Assembly (NCBI RefSeq): GCF_018324685.1
Contig: NZ_AP023354.1
Span: forward strand, 6,592,426-6,656,425
Length of the DNA: 64,000 bases
Direction of reading: 5' to 3'
Origin: Actinocatenispora sera
Lineage (GTDB): Bacteria > Actinomycetota > Actinomycetes > Mycobacteriales > Micromonosporaceae
Shown here: piece by piece, positions 45,784 to 54,878 of the stretch
How the letters are laid out: each line of letters opens with the position of its first letter
How positions within the stretch are numbered: the stretch's first letter is position 1
The notes under the pieces: generated by a model
Database searches by the model: none
Told to the model about the DNA's origin: nothing
Seen by the model: the letters and a program-made list of their open reading frames with translations, nothing else
Position numbers and translations under genes: made by a program

Positions 45784-47863
45784 GTTCTGCGACGAGGGCG
45801 GCGAACTCGTCGGGCGAGGCGAGGCGGATGCCGAGGTCCTCGGCCTTGCTACGTTTCGAGCCGGCATTGTCGCCCGCGACGACCAGGCTCGTCTTCTTCG
45901 ACACGCTGCTGGCGGAACGGCCGCCGGCGCGTTCGATCAGCTCGTTCATCTCGTTGCGGCTGAGCTTCGCCAGCGGACCGCTCATGGCGCCGGTGACCAC
46001 CACGGTCATCCCGGCGAGCGGCCCGGCGTCCGGGTCCGCGGTCACGTCCTCGCCCTCGCGCGGTTCCTCGGCGGTCGCCGAGGGGGGAGCGGCGCCGGGT
46101 TCGGTCATGTTCACCCCGGCCGCGGCGAGCTTGTCGATCAGCGGCGCGAGCTCCGCGAGCTCGGCGACGATGGACGGCGCCTTCTCGCCGCCGATGCCGT
46201 CGACCTGTTGCAGCGCTTCGGCATCGGCGGCGCGGATGGCGTCCATGGTGGCGAAGTACCGGGCGATCCGCCGCGACATCGACCGGCCGGTGCCGCGCAC
46301 GCCGAGCGCGCACAGCACCCGCGACAGCGGCTGCGTCCTGGCCGCGGCCAGGGCCGCGAGCAGGTTGTCGGCGCTGGTCTCGCCCATCCGGTCCAGGCCG
46401 AGCAGCTGCTCGCGGGTGAGGGTGAACAGGTCGGCGAGATCGGCCACCAGCCCGGCCTCGACCAGTTGCACGACGCGGGTGCCGCCCAGCCCCTCGATGT
46501 CGAGCTGGTCGCGGCCCACCGCGTACGACAGCGACGCCACCAGGTGGCAGTTGCGACCCTGCACGCAGCGCCAGCGTTCCTGGCTGGTGTCGATGTCCGA
46601 GCCGCACCGCGGGCACACCTCGGGAAACGCGATCGGCTGCTCGTCTCCGGTGCGCAGGTGCGCGACGGGTGCCTCGATGCGCGGGATGACATCGCCCGCC
46701 CGGTGCACCATGACCCGGTCGCCCAGGCGCAGGTCACGGCGGGTGATGTCGGCCGGGTTGTGCAGCGTCGCGTAGGTGATGGTGGCGCCGTCGATCTCGA
46801 CCGGTTCCAGCACGCCGCGCGGGGCGATGATGCCGGTGCGGCCCACGTTCCACTCCACCTCGATCAGCCGGGTGATCTTCTCCACGGCGGGCAGCTTGTA
46901 GGCGATCGCCCACCGCGGGGCGCGTGAGCCCGCGCCCGCGGCCCGCTGGTCGGCGGCGCGGTCGGCCTTGATCACGATGCCGTCGATGCCGAAGGGCAGG
47001 TCGGGTCGCACCGCCGCGATCCGGGTGATCCGGGCGAGCACCTCCTCGACGCTGCCGGCGATGCTGCCGGGCACCTGGGTCGTGGCGGTCGTGTGCACGC
47101 CGAACTCGGCGGCCAGCGTCATCAGCTCACCGTGGGCACCCTCGGCCAGCCGGGCGGCCAGGGCATCGTCGGTGTCCGGCAGCGGCAGCAGGCCGTAGCA
47201 GAAGAACGTCATCGTCGCCACGTACGCGCGGTCTCGGGCGCGCAGGCTGCCCGCCGCCGCGCTGCGCGGATTGGCGAACGGCTCCCCGCCGTGCGTCACC
47301 CGCGCCTCGTTCGCCTGCTCGAACTGCACGGTGGTCATCAGCACCTCGCCGCGCACCTCGACGGTCACCGGCACCGCCAGCTCGGCCGGCAGGCCCTCCA
47401 GGGTGCCGATCGCGTGCGAAACGTCCTCCCCCGCCGTGCCGTCTCCCCGGGTGATGAGCCGGACCAACCGCCCGCCGACGTAGCGGGCGGCGATCGCCAA
47501 CCCGTCCAGCTTCGGCTCGACGCTGAACCGTTCCACGTCGTGGCCGAGCCGCCGGGCCAGCGACGCCGCCCACGCCTCGAACTGCTCCGGCGAGAACACG
47601 TTGTCCAGGCTCAGCATCGCCACGGTGTGCGGCACGTCGCCCTCCGCCGCACCGCCGGCCACCTTGCCGGACGGGGAGTCGGGCGACACCTCGTCCGGGT
47701 GCGCGGCCTCCCACGCCGCGATGCCGCGCACCAGCGCGTCGTACGCATCGTCGTCCAACGGCGAGCCGCCGCCCGCGTAGTAGGCCGCGGCGGCCGCCAC
47801 CGCCTCCTCGACCGCCTGGATGTAGGCGGCGGCATCCACGATCTGCGCAACAGGCACCGTCAT
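45761..47863 (-). CDS. ligA: NAD-dependent DNA ligase LigA (divergent)
   Basis: A 700-residue ligase that seals nicks using NAD+. The Ia region is partly divergent ([20 protein letters not shown]). The adenylation domain has the active Lys in [16 protein letters not shown] near residue 125, and [15 protein letters not shown] and GVEVRGEV-like [12 protein letters not shown] follow. An OB fold, a Cys4 zinc finger ([20 protein letters not shown] then NC), HhH repeats and a C-terminal BRCT ([20 protein letters not shown]) complete it. Some stretches, such as the [20 protein letters not shown] region, differ from housekeeping LigA, so it could be a second ligase copy. CAGGAT lies six bases before the ATG, possibly a leaderless start. 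The gene is a single unit. Confidence 0.93.
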   Translation of the reverse strand: MTVPVAQIVDAAAYIQAVEEAVAAAAAYYAGGGSPLDDDAYDALVRGIAAWEAAHPDEVSPDSPSGKVAGGAAEGDVPHTVAMLSLDNVFSPEQFEAWAASLARRLGHDVERFSVEPKLDGLAIAARYVGGRLVRLITRGDGTAGEDVSHAIGTLEGLPAELAVPVTVEVRGEVLMTTVQFEQANEARVTHGGEPFANPRSAAAGSLRARDRAYVATMTFFCYGLLPLPDTDDALAARLAEGAHGELMTLAAEFGVHTTATTQVPGSIAGSVEEVLARITRIAAVRPDLPFGIDGIVIKADRAADQRAAGAGSRAPRWAIAYKLPAVEKITRLIEVEWNVGRTGIIAPRGVLEPVEIDGATITYATLHNPADITRRDLRLGDRVMVHRAGDVIPRIEAPVAHLRTGDEQPIAFPEVCPRCGSDIDTSQERWRCVQGRNCHLVASLSYAVGRDQLDIEGLGGTRVVQLVEAGLVADLADLFTLTREQLLGLDRMGETSADNLLAALAAARTQPLSRVLCALGVRGTGRSMSRRIARYFATMDAIRAADAEALQQVDGIGGEKAPSIVAELAELAPLIDKLAAAGVNMTEPGAAPPSATAEEPREGEDVTADPDAGPLAGMTVVVTGAMSGPLAKLSRNEMNELIERAGGRSASSVSKKTSLVVAGDNAGSKRSKAEDLGIRLASPDEFAALVAELLEPSSS

Positions 47864-47959
47864 GCTGCCATCCTGCCCGCCACCACCGACAGAATCCCGT
47901 CCACCCCGGGTACGGAGCGTGGCCCGGTCGAGCTACGCCCGGCCGGCCGCGCCCGCCCG

Positions 47960-48922
47960 CTACCGGGTCGGCTCGGGCGTCGAGCCGAGTCGCTTGACGA
48001 GGACCTGTTCGGTGGGGTGGTAGCCGAGGGCGTCGTACAGGGCGCGGGCGCCGTCGTTGAAGCCGAACACCGACAGCCCGACCGCGGTCAGGCCGGCGTC
48101 GCGGCAACGGTCGTGCATCGCGCGCAGCATGCCGGCGGCATGGCCCCGCCGGCGGTGCTGCTCGTACACCAGCAGGTCGAGAACGAACGCCGAGTCGGGA
48201 TCCGTGCTGTACCAGACGAAACCGACCGGCTCACCGGCGGCGTAGCCCATCAGGAACTGCTGGTCGGGGGTGTCGCGGCCGGCCGGGAGCAGCTCCGCCA
48301 TCTCCCGCACCGCGCGTTCGCTGGCCTCCGCCGCGCTGGCGCACTGGCCCGCGCGCAGCATTTCCGCCGCGTAGTCGCGCTCCTGGTTGGCCCGAAACGC
48401 GCTCCACTGGTCTGCTGTCATCGTGCGCAGCTCACGCCGGGGACCGGCGTCGGCCGCGTCGGCCAGCGCGATCCGCATCTGGGTGTTGATCACCCGGTAT
48501 CCCTGCTCGGCGAGCTGCTGGGCGAACCGCCGGTCCCGGTCGAGCACGGTGATCTTGACGGCGTCGGCGCCCCGCCCGGCGGCGTACCGTTCCAGCGCCG
48601 GCAGCAGCCGCTCCCCCACCAGGTCGTGCACGCAGGCGGTACGCCCGGACAGGCCGAGCCAGGCCTGACCGGCCGGCTCGCCCCCGATCCGCGCGGACAG
48701 CAGGTGCTGGCCGGGGGTTCCGGCTCCGTCCGGCAGCGCGGCGGCCAGCGCCCGGTCGACCGTCGACTCGGGCGCCGCGATGCCGGTGCCCGCACGCTCG
48801 ACCAGGCGGGCGCGCACCGGCGCGAGCCACTCCTGGTACCGCTCCGGGGTGACCGGCACCCACTCGACCCGCTCCGTCATGGCGTGCATGATGCCGGCCG
48901 GTAGCGCGACGGGCAAACCCAT
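47960..48922 (-). CDS. Double GNAT acetyltransferase
   Basis: A 320-residue protein (306 if ATG 48880 is used) with two GNAT-type halves. The first, about 20-165, is degenerate (LLSARIGGEPAGQAWLGLSG; DAVKITVLDRDRRFAQQLAE). The second, about 180-315, has the acetyl-CoA loop EQHRRRGHAAGMLRAMHDRC and LSVFGFNDGARALYDALGYH. It transfers acetyl from acetyl-CoA to an unknown amine. The start is uncertain: ATG 48922 has AAGGTAAGGA upstream, while ATG 48889 or 48880 would remove a variable head. It is divergent from the phosphopantetheinyl transferase gene with only 17 bases between. Confidence 0.82.
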   Translation of the reverse strand: MGLPVALPAGIMHAMTERVEWVPVTPERYQEWLAPVRARLVERAGTGIAAPESTVDRALAAALPDGAGTPGQHLLSARIGGEPAGQAWLGLSGRTACVHDLVGERLLPALERYAAGRGADAVKITVLDRDRRFAQQLAEQGYRVINTQMRIALADAADAGPRRELRTMTADQWSAFRANQERDYAAEMLRAGQCASAAEASERAVREMAELLPAGRDTPDQQFLMGYAAGEPVGFVWYSTDPDSAFVLDLLVYEQHRRRGHAAGMLRAMHDRCRDAGLTAVGLSVFGFNDGARALYDALGYHPTEQVLVKRLGSTPEPTR

Positions 48923-48939
48923 TCCTTACCTTGTGTCGC

Positions 48940-49695
48940 ATGGCCGATGTCGAGGTGTGGGTGGCGGACGCGGTGGTGCTGGCGCAGCAGGCCGAGCCGC
49001 TGCTGTCGACGGCCGAGACCGAACGCTCCGCGCGGTACGTGTCGGTCGCGGCCCGACGGCTGTTCGTGCTGTCCCGGGCGCTGCAGCGGCTGCTCGGCTC
49101 GGCCTACCTCGGGGTGCCGCCCGAGCGGGTCGAGGTCGACCGGAGCTGCCGGCTGTGCAGCGACGGCGGCGACCACGGCAAGCCGTACCTGCGAGGTGCG
49201 GCGGGACTGGACTACTCGGTGTCGCACGCCGGCCGGCTGGTGCTGCTCGCCTGGTCCTCGGCATGCCGGGTCGGGGCGGACATCGAACGGCTGGACCGCC
49301 GGCTGGACCCGGGCCTGCTCGGTGCCCGTACGCTGGCCGCCGCCGAGCAGGCCGATCTCGACGCGCTGCCCGCCGCGGACCGGCCGGCCCGGTTCCTGCG
49401 GCTGTGGACGCGCAAGGAGGCCGCGGTCAAGCTCGCCGGGCACGGCCTGACCGTACCGCTGGCCTCGGTCCGGGTGGACGGCCCGACCGCCTGCCTCGCC
49501 GCACCGCCGGCGGGCTGGCCGGCCGAGCCGCCGATGCTGACCACCCTGCCGGTACCCGAGGAGTACACCGCCGCGCTCGCGACCACCGCGGCGCCGCGGG
49601 TGGCGCTGCGCGAGATCACCGACCTGGCCGGGATCGGGCTGGCTCCGGCTCGGCCGGCCGACCGTCGCGACGCCGGGCCGGGAGCGACGATCTAG
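48940..49695 (+). CDS. 4'-phosphopantetheinyl transferase, Sfp type
   Basis: A 251-residue enzyme that loads carrier proteins with phosphopantetheine from CoA. It shows VSVAARRLFVLSRALQRLLG near residue 45, CRLCSDGGDHGKPYL near 75, LDYSVSHAGRLVLLAWS near 92, the metal site VGADIERLDRR near 112, and the WTRKEAAVKLAGHGL signature near 160. It can serve fatty acid, polyketide or peptide synthases, none of which is in this window. ATG at 48940 is 7 bases from TACCTT (48927-48932), a leaderless start. Confidence 0.9.
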   Translation: MADVEVWVADAVVLAQQAEPLLSTAETERSARYVSVAARRLFVLSRALQRLLGSAYLGVPPERVEVDRSCRLCSDGGDHGKPYLRGAAGLDYSVSHAGRLVLLAWSSACRVGADIERLDRRLDPGLLGARTLAAAEQADLDALPAADRPARFLRLWTRKEAAVKLAGHGLTVPLASVRVDGPTACLAAPPAGWPAEPPMLTTLPVPEEYTAALATTAAPRVALREITDLAGIGLAPARPADRRDAGPGATI

Positions 49696-49713
49696 CCATT
49701 GACAAGTTCGACC

Positions 49714-49752
49714 CCCTCCGGCAATCTAGTCGATGACTAGATTGCCGGAGGG
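49714..49752 (+). promoter_or_regulatory. Perfect 18-bp-arm hairpin/operator covering the ribosome site
   Basis: CCCTCCGGCAATCTAGTC (49714-49731) and GACTAGATTGCCGGAGGG (49735-49752) are exact complements around GAT. TTGACA at 49699-49704 with CAATCT at 49722-49727 (17-base spacer) makes a promoter whose -10 is in the left arm. The right arm ends in the GGAGGG ribosome site of the gene at 49757. In RNA the left arm would pair with that site; in DNA it could be a MarR-like operator. The two readings are not exclusive. Confidence 0.75.
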
Positions 49753-49756
49753 AACC

Positions 49757-50152
49757 ATGGACCCGATCACCCTGTTCACCGTCATCGCGCTGGTCGCCGT
49801 GCCGACCGTGATGTTCGGCGGCTACTCGCTGCTGCGACTGCTGCCGGCCGGCAAGCTGGACGACCACCAGACCGCGTCGTTCCGGGCCGGGCACGCGCAC
49901 GCCGGCGTCCTGCTCATCCTCACCCTGGTGGTACTCGACCTGTCCGCCGACGGCGGCCTCGGCCAGATCGCGCGCTGGACCCTGTGCCTGCTGCTGCTCG
50001 CCGGGGTGCTCGCCCAGTCCGGCGGGTTCTTCGTGCACCTGGCGATCGGCCGCCGCGGCAGCTGGTCCGCCGGCAACACGCTCACCGTCGGCGGCGCGGT
50101 ACTGCTCGCGGCCGCGCTGATCCTGGCCGCCGTCGGCGTCGCCACCGGCTGA
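49757..50152 (+). CDS. Small integral membrane protein of unknown function
   Basis: A 131-residue protein with four predicted helices: LFTVIALVAVPTVMFGGYSL, AHAGVLLILTLVVLDLSADG, IARWTLCLLLLAGVLAQSGG and LTVGGAVLLAAALILAAVGV. It includes FRAGHAHAGVLLIL, which might hold a metal or proton His pair. I do not recognise a characterised family. ATG at 49757 follows GGAGGG. The perfect hairpin just upstream suggests tight control, but no regulator gene adjoins it. Confidence 0.72.
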   Translation: MDPITLFTVIALVAVPTVMFGGYSLLRLLPAGKLDDHQTASFRAGHAHAGVLLILTLVVLDLSADGGLGQIARWTLCLLLLAGVLAQSGGFFVHLAIGRRGSWSAGNTLTVGGAVLLAAALILAAVGVATG

Positions 50153-50187
50153 CCGCCCCCGCCGACCGGCGCCCGAGGCTGCCCAGC

Positions 50188-50282
50188 TGCCCGACTGCCC
50201 GGCTGCCCGGCTGACCCGGCTGCCGGCTGCCCGACTGACCTGGCTGACCGGCTGACCGGCTGACCCGGCTGTCCCAGCTGCG
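50188..50282. repeat. Degenerate CCGGCTG-type short tandem repeats
   Basis: About ten copies of a 7- to 10-base motif (GACCGGCTG or CCCGGCTGC, with variants CCGACTG and CCAGCTG) fill most of the gap between the membrane protein and the convergent oxidoreductase. No long dyad is visible. It is a low-complexity spacer, probably slippage-derived. Confidence 0.7.
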
Positions 50283-50308
50283 CCGGGCGGAGCGCCGCGC
50301 GGGCACGC

Positions 50309-51244
50309 CTAGGGAACGAGGAGGGTCTTGCCCAGGGCGCGGCGGGACTCGATGGCGGCATGCGCGGCCGCGGCCTCGGCAAGGGCGAACCGCTGGCCGA
50401 TCGTCGGCCGCAACCGCCCCGCGGCGGCGAGCGCCAGCGCCTCCGCCGACCGGGCCCGCGCGCCGCCGGCCCCGAACGAGACCGCGGACAGCGGCACCAC
50501 CTCGACCCCGGTGTCGGCCGGCGGCCTGGTCATCGTGCCGCTCGCCGCGCCGTGCACGACGTAGCGGGCCCCGGAACGAGCGAGCGCGAACGCGGCCGCG
50601 CCGACCGCGCCGCCCACGCCGTCGAACACCACGTCGACCGCACCGATGCGGTCGGCCCAGCCGTCGGCGGTGTAGTCGACGACGGTCCCGGCACCGACCC
50701 GTTCGGCGAGCGCGCGCTTCGCCGCGCTACCAGCGGCGCCGACAACCTCGGCGCCGGCGGATCGCGCGAGCTGCACCAGCAGGCTGCCCAGCCCACCGCC
50801 GGCGGCGAGCACCAGCACCCGGTCACCGTCGGTGATGCGGGCGGCGGCCGACAGCGCGAGCGCGGTACGGCCGTCGGCGAGCAACGCGGCGGCGTCGTCG
50901 AGCGTGACGCCATCGGGGACGTCGATCAGCTCGTCGACCGCCACCACGGCCAGCTCGGCGTACCCGCCACCGCCGGTCACCGCGACGACCCGCCGACCGA
51001 CCAGCTCGGCCGGGGTGTCGGGGCCGACCGCACGAACCACACCCGCGGTGCCGTTACCCGGCACGTGCGGCAGCGTGCGCGCCGCGGGTGGGCCACCCCC
51101 GGCACGGATCTGCGTCTCCACGAACGTGATCGGGCAGGCCTGCGCCGCGATCAACACCTGACCGGGCCCGGGTACCGGGTCGGGCACCTGCTCGACCCGC
51201 AGCACCTCCGGCCCACCCCACTGCCGCTGCACCACCGCTCGCAC
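50309..51244 (-). CDS. Zinc-type alcohol dehydrogenase-like/quinone oxidoreductase
   Basis: A 311-residue medium-chain reductase, NADPH-binding, resembling quinone oxidoreductases. It has LRVEQVPDPVPGPGQVLIAA at the start, the GNGTAGVVRAVGPD loop near residue 75, the Rossmann nucleotide motif VLVLAAGGGLGSLLVQLARS near 145, and the closing ESRRALGKTLLV. Structural zinc cysteines are absent, as in the quinone-reductase branch. GTG at 51244 (MRAVVQ-type start) has AAAGGGTGGGGG upstream; a longer start would use codons inside the operator dyad and is unlikely. It is divergent from a TetR gene. Confidence 0.85.
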   Translation of the reverse strand: MRAVVQRQWGGPEVLRVEQVPDPVPGPGQVLIAAQACPITFVETQIRAGGGPPAARTLPHVPGNGTAGVVRAVGPDTPAELVGRRVVAVTGGGGYAELAVVAVDELIDVPDGVTLDDAAALLADGRTALALSAAARITDGDRVLVLAAGGGLGSLLVQLARSAGAEVVGAAGSAAKRALAERVGAGTVVDYTADGWADRIGAVDVVFDGVGGAVGAAAFALARSGARYVVHGAASGTMTRPPADTGVEVVPLSAVSFGAGGARARSAEALALAAAGRLRPTIGQRFALAEAAAAHAAIESRRALGKTLLVP

Positions 51245-51257
51245 CGGACCCCCACCC

Positions 51258-51284
51258 TTTGTCGGAGCGTTTCGCTCCGACAAA
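51258..51284. promoter_or_regulatory. Perfect 12-bp-arm operator between oxidoreductase and tetR
   Basis: TTTGTCGGAGCG (51258-51269) and CGCTCCGACAAA (51273-51284) are exact inverted arms around TTT. The site is 14 bases from the oxidoreductase start and about 40 bases from the TetR start, well placed for repression of both by the TetR protein (inferred). Confidence 0.78.
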
Positions 51285-51324
51285 AGCTAGCGCGCGCGGT
51301 GCACACCGGCAATACGCTGTGCCG

Positions 51325-52056
51325 GTGAGCCAGGACGCACCAGTACCGCGCCGGAACGATCCGGCACCGGGCCGCGCCGATCCAGTGCCTGGCCCCGCCG
51401 ATCCAGCGCCGGGCCGCCTCGATCCGGGACTCGAGCGAGGCGGCCCGGTCCGCCGGCGCGGGCGGCAGGCCGAGGCCGCCCGCAACGACCGGCTGGTCCT
51501 CGACGCGGCCCGGGAGGTCTTCGCCAGCCAGGGGTTCGCTGCGCCGGTCGCCGCCGTCGCGGCTCGCGCCGGCGTCGGCATGGGCACCCTCTACCGGCGG
51601 TACGGCAGCAAGACGGAGCTGTTGCAGCGGCTCTGCGTGCTGGCCATGGCGCAGGCGAGCGCGGCGGCCGAGGCGGCGCTGGCGATGGACGATCCCTGGC
51701 TCGCGCTCACCGGGTACATCACCGAGCGGGTCGGGTTCCGGTCCGGCGCGCTCGCCCCGCTGGCGGGCACGATTCCGGTCACCGACGAGATGCTGGCCGC
51801 CGCGCGGCGCAGTCGCCGGCTGCACACCCGGGTGGTCGGGCGGGCGCACCACGCCGGGGTACTGCGCCGCGACGTCACCGCGGTGGACGTGGCGCTGCTG
51901 ATCGAGCACTTCAGCCGGCGCGCACCGGACGACCAGCCCGGCAGCGCCGCCCGGCTGCTCGCGATCGCGATCGCCGGCCTGCGCCCGGCCGGCGACGCCC
52001 GGCTACCCGGCCCGGCGCCGAGCTGGCAGGCCTACGAGCAGCGCTGGAACGGCTGA
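51325..52056 (+). CDS. TetR family transcriptional regulator with Pro-rich N-terminus
   Basis: A 243-residue repressor. The first 45 residues are a Pro/Asp/Arg-rich repeat (DPAPGRADPVPGPADPAPGR), then the TetR HTH (ASQGFAAPVAAVAARAGVGM; TLYRRYGSKTELLQRLC) and a C-terminal helical domain of the common TetR_C type. GTG at 51325 is six bases from TACGCT (51313-51318), a leaderless start; TTG at 51259 would start inside the operator and is rejected. It is divergent from the oxidoreductase and probably its repressor. Confidence 0.83.
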   Translation: MSQDAPVPRRNDPAPGRADPVPGPADPAPGRLDPGLERGGPVRRRGRQAEAARNDRLVLDAAREVFASQGFAAPVAAVAARAGVGMGTLYRRYGSKTELLQRLCVLAMAQASAAAEAALAMDDPWLALTGYITERVGFRSGALAPLAGTIPVTDEMLAAARRSRRLHTRVVGRAHHAGVLRRDVTAVDVALLIEHFSRRAPDDQPGSAARLLAIAIAGLRPAGDARLPGPAPSWQAYEQRWNG

Positions 52057-52087
52057 CCCGACCCTGCCCGCACGGCGCGCGGCGCCG

Positions 52088-54151
52088 TCACCGGCCGGAT
52101 CCGGTGGTGACGGAGATGTCGGCGGTGGCAAGTTCGACGGCGGCCGTACCGTCGGCGGCCACCTCGATCGACAGCGGCGCACCGGCGAGCCGCAGCCCGG
52201 ACACCGTCAGCGGGAACCAGCCGGCGAACGCCGGGTCCGGCGCCACCGTCAGGGTCCCGTTCGGTACGTCGGGGCGCAGCCCGAGCGCCGCCGCGAGCAA
52301 CGCCACCGGTGCGGCCGCCGCCCACGCCTGCGGCCGGCAGGACGCCGGGTAGGCGAGTACCGGTTCGTCCCGGCCGGTGCCGGCGAACAGCTCCGGCAGC
52401 CGGTAGTCGAACGCGGGTGCCGCGGCGAGCAGCCCGCCGGCGAGCCGGGCGGCGAGCGCGCCGTGCCCCTCCGCGGCCAGCCCGGCGATCGCGATCGCGG
52501 TGTCGTGCGGCCACACCGACCCGGTGTGGTACCCGAGCGGGTTCGCCCCGGCGACGTCGGCGGAGAGGGTACGCAGCCCGTACGTGTCGGCGAGGTCGGC
52601 GGCGCCGAGCCGGTGCGCCACCGCCGCCGCCTCGTCGGCGTCCAGCAGCCCGGTACCGAGCAGGTGGCCCAGGTTGGAACTCGCCACCGGCACCGGCCGC
52701 TTCGCCCCGTCCAGCGCGAGCGCCGGAAACCGGCCGTGCTCGTCGGACACCCAGTACGCGGCGCGGAACCGCTCGCGCAGCCGGTCGGCGAACCCGGTCA
52801 GCGCGGCCGCGGTGTCGGCGTCCGCGCCGGAGCCGAGCGCGGTGAGCAGCGCCGCGCCGGCCCGCGCCGCCTGATGGTCGTACGCCTGCGCCTCGCACAG
52901 CGCGATCGGCGGCGCGGCGAGCGTGCCGTCGGCGAACTGCACGGCGTCCGGCGAGTCCTTCCAGCCCTGGTTGACCAGGCCGGAGCCGCTCGCGTCGACG
53001 TACTCGGCGAAGCCGTCGCCGTCCGCGTCGGCCGGCCCGGACAGCCAGCCCAGCGCCGCGCGCAGCGCCGGCAGCAGCTCGCGCACCTCGGCGGCCGGCA
53101 TCCCCCACCGCCACGCCTCGTGCAGCGTCACCACCCACAGCGCGGTGGCGTCGATGGTGCCGTAGTAGCGCGGCGGCAGGCCGACGCCGCCGGACTCGTC
53201 GCGCACCTCGTGGATGATCTTCCCGGGCGCCTCGCCGGTCACTGGATCGTCCCGGCGGCCCTGGTTGCGGGCCAGGACCCGCAGCGTGCCGGCGGCGAGC
53301 CCGGTTCCCAGCGGCAGCAGCATCCGGGCCGCCCACAACGAGTCGCGGCCGAACAGGGTGAAGAACCACGGCGCGCCGGCGGCCAGGAACACGTCGTCGG
53401 GGTGCTCCTCGCCGGCCATCGGCAGGCCGGCCAGATCCGCCACCCCCCGCTCGACCGTTCGGTCCAGATCCGGTGCGGCGGAACGGATCCTCGGTACCGA
53501 CCAGGGCAGCGTCGGCGCCGCCCGGAACGGTCCGCGCCGGCCCTCGCCGTGCGCCCGCACCAGCACCGTCCACTCGGTGCCGGGGTCGAGATCGAGCTGC
53601 CAGGACAGCTGCGCGCCGGCGTCGTCGAGCAGCACCTCGTCCGGCAGCACGTCGACACGCAGCACCGCCCCGTCCGCCGTCCCCGGCGCCGCGAAGCGCA
53701 GCACCGCATCGGTGTCGCGCCGGGGCGATACCGGCGGTCGCCGGTCACCGCACTTGATCGCGGGCAGGCCGGCCAGATCGGCGCCGACCCGCAGCGCCAG
53801 CCTGGTGTGCACCGGCGCGTGCGCGCGGCTGCGTACCGTGATGCGTTCGGTCAGGCCGTCGGGCGTCGCGGTGCGCTCCCGGCGCACCAGCACGGTCGGG
53901 TCGGCGCCGGGGTCGCCGAGCTGCCGGGCGACGCCGCTGAAGGTGGCCGCCTCGGCGGAGCCGAGCCGGTACCCGAGCGGGGTCGGTTCGACGCCGTCGA
54001 GCGTGACGGTCAGCTCGGCGAGGATGCGCCGGTCGGCGCTGAGCACACCCTCGGTACCGCCGGGGCGGATCTGACCGTCCGCGCCGGACAGCGCCACCGT
54101 GGGCGCCGCGAGTACCGTCACCAGCTCGTGCAGGAATGGCTGTGGCCGCAC
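52088..54151 (-). CDS. Glycogen debranching-enzyme-like protein (amylo-alpha-1,6-glucosidase family)
   Basis: A 687-residue protein. Residues about 1-190 are the debranching-enzyme N-terminal beta domain (GTEGVLSADRRILAELTVTL). Residues about 260-640 form an (alpha/alpha)6 barrel with APWFFTLFGRDSLWAARMLL, PGKIIHEVRDESGG, YYGTIDATALWVVTLHEA and NPLGYHTGSVWPHDTAIAIA, motifs of the GDE/GH63-like fold including acidic residues. It probably acts on alpha-glucosyl oligosaccharides in the cytoplasm; no signal peptide is seen. It is separate from the glgX-treY operon. Start ATG 54151 fits the family. Confidence 0.85.
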   Translation of the reverse strand: MRPQPFLHELVTVLAAPTVALSGADGQIRPGGTEGVLSADRRILAELTVTLDGVEPTPLGYRLGSAEAATFSGVARQLGDPGADPTVLVRRERTATPDGLTERITVRSRAHAPVHTRLALRVGADLAGLPAIKCGDRRPPVSPRRDTDAVLRFAAPGTADGAVLRVDVLPDEVLLDDAGAQLSWQLDLDPGTEWTVLVRAHGEGRRGPFRAAPTLPWSVPRIRSAAPDLDRTVERGVADLAGLPMAGEEHPDDVFLAAGAPWFFTLFGRDSLWAARMLLPLGTGLAAGTLRVLARNQGRRDDPVTGEAPGKIIHEVRDESGGVGLPPRYYGTIDATALWVVTLHEAWRWGMPAAEVRELLPALRAALGWLSGPADADGDGFAEYVDASGSGLVNQGWKDSPDAVQFADGTLAAPPIALCEAQAYDHQAARAGAALLTALGSGADADTAAALTGFADRLRERFRAAYWVSDEHGRFPALALDGAKRPVPVASSNLGHLLGTGLLDADEAAAVAHRLGAADLADTYGLRTLSADVAGANPLGYHTGSVWPHDTAIAIAGLAAEGHGALAARLAGGLLAAAPAFDYRLPELFAGTGRDEPVLAYPASCRPQAWAAAAPVALLAAALGLRPDVPNGTLTVAPDPAFAGWFPLTVSGLRLAGAPLSIEVAADGTAAVELATADISVTTGSGR

Positions 54152-54282
54152 CGTGCTCTCCCTCGCCGACTCGGACGCCGCCCTCCCGGCCGCGGCCTGA
54201 CGTTTGCGCTCAGCGTATCGACGCCGGACGCCGATCGACGCCGGTGCCGCGGGTACGGCAGACTGGCCACGGGGGTGGTGCG

Positions 54283-54810
54283 GTGAGCCGGGCGGTGTTG
54301 GCGTTGGGGGCGAACCTCGGCGACCGGGAGGCGACGCTGCGGACGGCGCTGCGCCGGCTGGGTGACCGGCTGGTCGCGGTGTCCGACGGGTACCAGACGC
54401 CGCCGTGGGGTGATCCGGACCAGCCGCCCTACCTGAACGCGGTGGCGGTGGTCGCCGACGACGCGGTCGAGGCGGACGGGTGGCTCTCGCTGGCGCACGA
54501 GCTCGAGGCCGCGGGCGGCCGGGTCCGTGACCCCGCCCGGCGGTACGGGCCGCGGACCCTCGACGTCGACGTGATCGCGGTGTGGCGCGACGGGCCCGCC
54601 GGGCCGGAACCGGTGCTGCAGGACGACCCGGTGCTGACGCTGCCGCATCCGCGGGCGCACCTGCGCGCGTTCGTCCTGGTGCCCTGGGCGCAGCTCGAAC
54701 CGGCCGCGGAGCTGCCCGGCCACGGCCCGATCACCGCGCTGCTGCGCACCGAGCCGGTCGCCCCCGACGTACCGGCGGTGACCCGCCTCGGCCCGCTGCT
54801 CACCGGGTGA
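54283..54810 (+). CDS. folK: 6-hydroxymethyl-7,8-dihydropterin pyrophosphokinase FolK
   Basis: A 175-residue enzyme that transfers pyrophosphate from ATP to 6-hydroxymethyl-dihydropterin in folate synthesis. It shows AVLALGANLGDREATLRTAL at the start, YQTPPWGDPDQPPYLNAVAV, the signature RRYGPRTLDVDVIAV near residue 90, and HPRAHLRAFVLVPWAQLEP. GTG at 54283 is the conserved start. Neighbours folB and folP are absent, so the gene is apart from the usual folate cluster. Confidence 0.9.
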   Translation: MSRAVLALGANLGDREATLRTALRRLGDRLVAVSDGYQTPPWGDPDQPPYLNAVAVVADDAVEADGWLSLAHELEAAGGRVRDPARRYGPRTLDVDVIAVWRDGPAGPEPVLQDDPVLTLPHPRAHLRAFVLVPWAQLEPAAELPGHGPITALLRTEPVAPDVPAVTRLGPLLTG

Positions 54811-54878
54811 CCGGCGACCCCGAGCCGCTCGCACCCGGGTCATCGACGTCCACTGTGGACTGACGGTACGGTGGGCCG

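Noticed and set aside
39447-49695. MMPL, MOSC, kinase, MFS and phosphopantetheinyl transferase as a biosynthetic gene cluster
   Set aside because: No polyketide, peptide or terpene synthase is present, and each gene has its own regulator or promoter.
49699-49752. The 18-bp hairpin as an intrinsic terminator of the phosphopantetheinyl transferase gene
   Set aside because: A promoter overlaps it and the right arm is the ribosome site of the next gene, so a control function is more likely, although a terminator role cannot be excluded.
51259-51325. TetR start at TTG 51259
   Set aside because: It lies inside the perfect operator dyad and adds a Ser/Arg-rich head; GTG 51325 fits a -10 box spacing.
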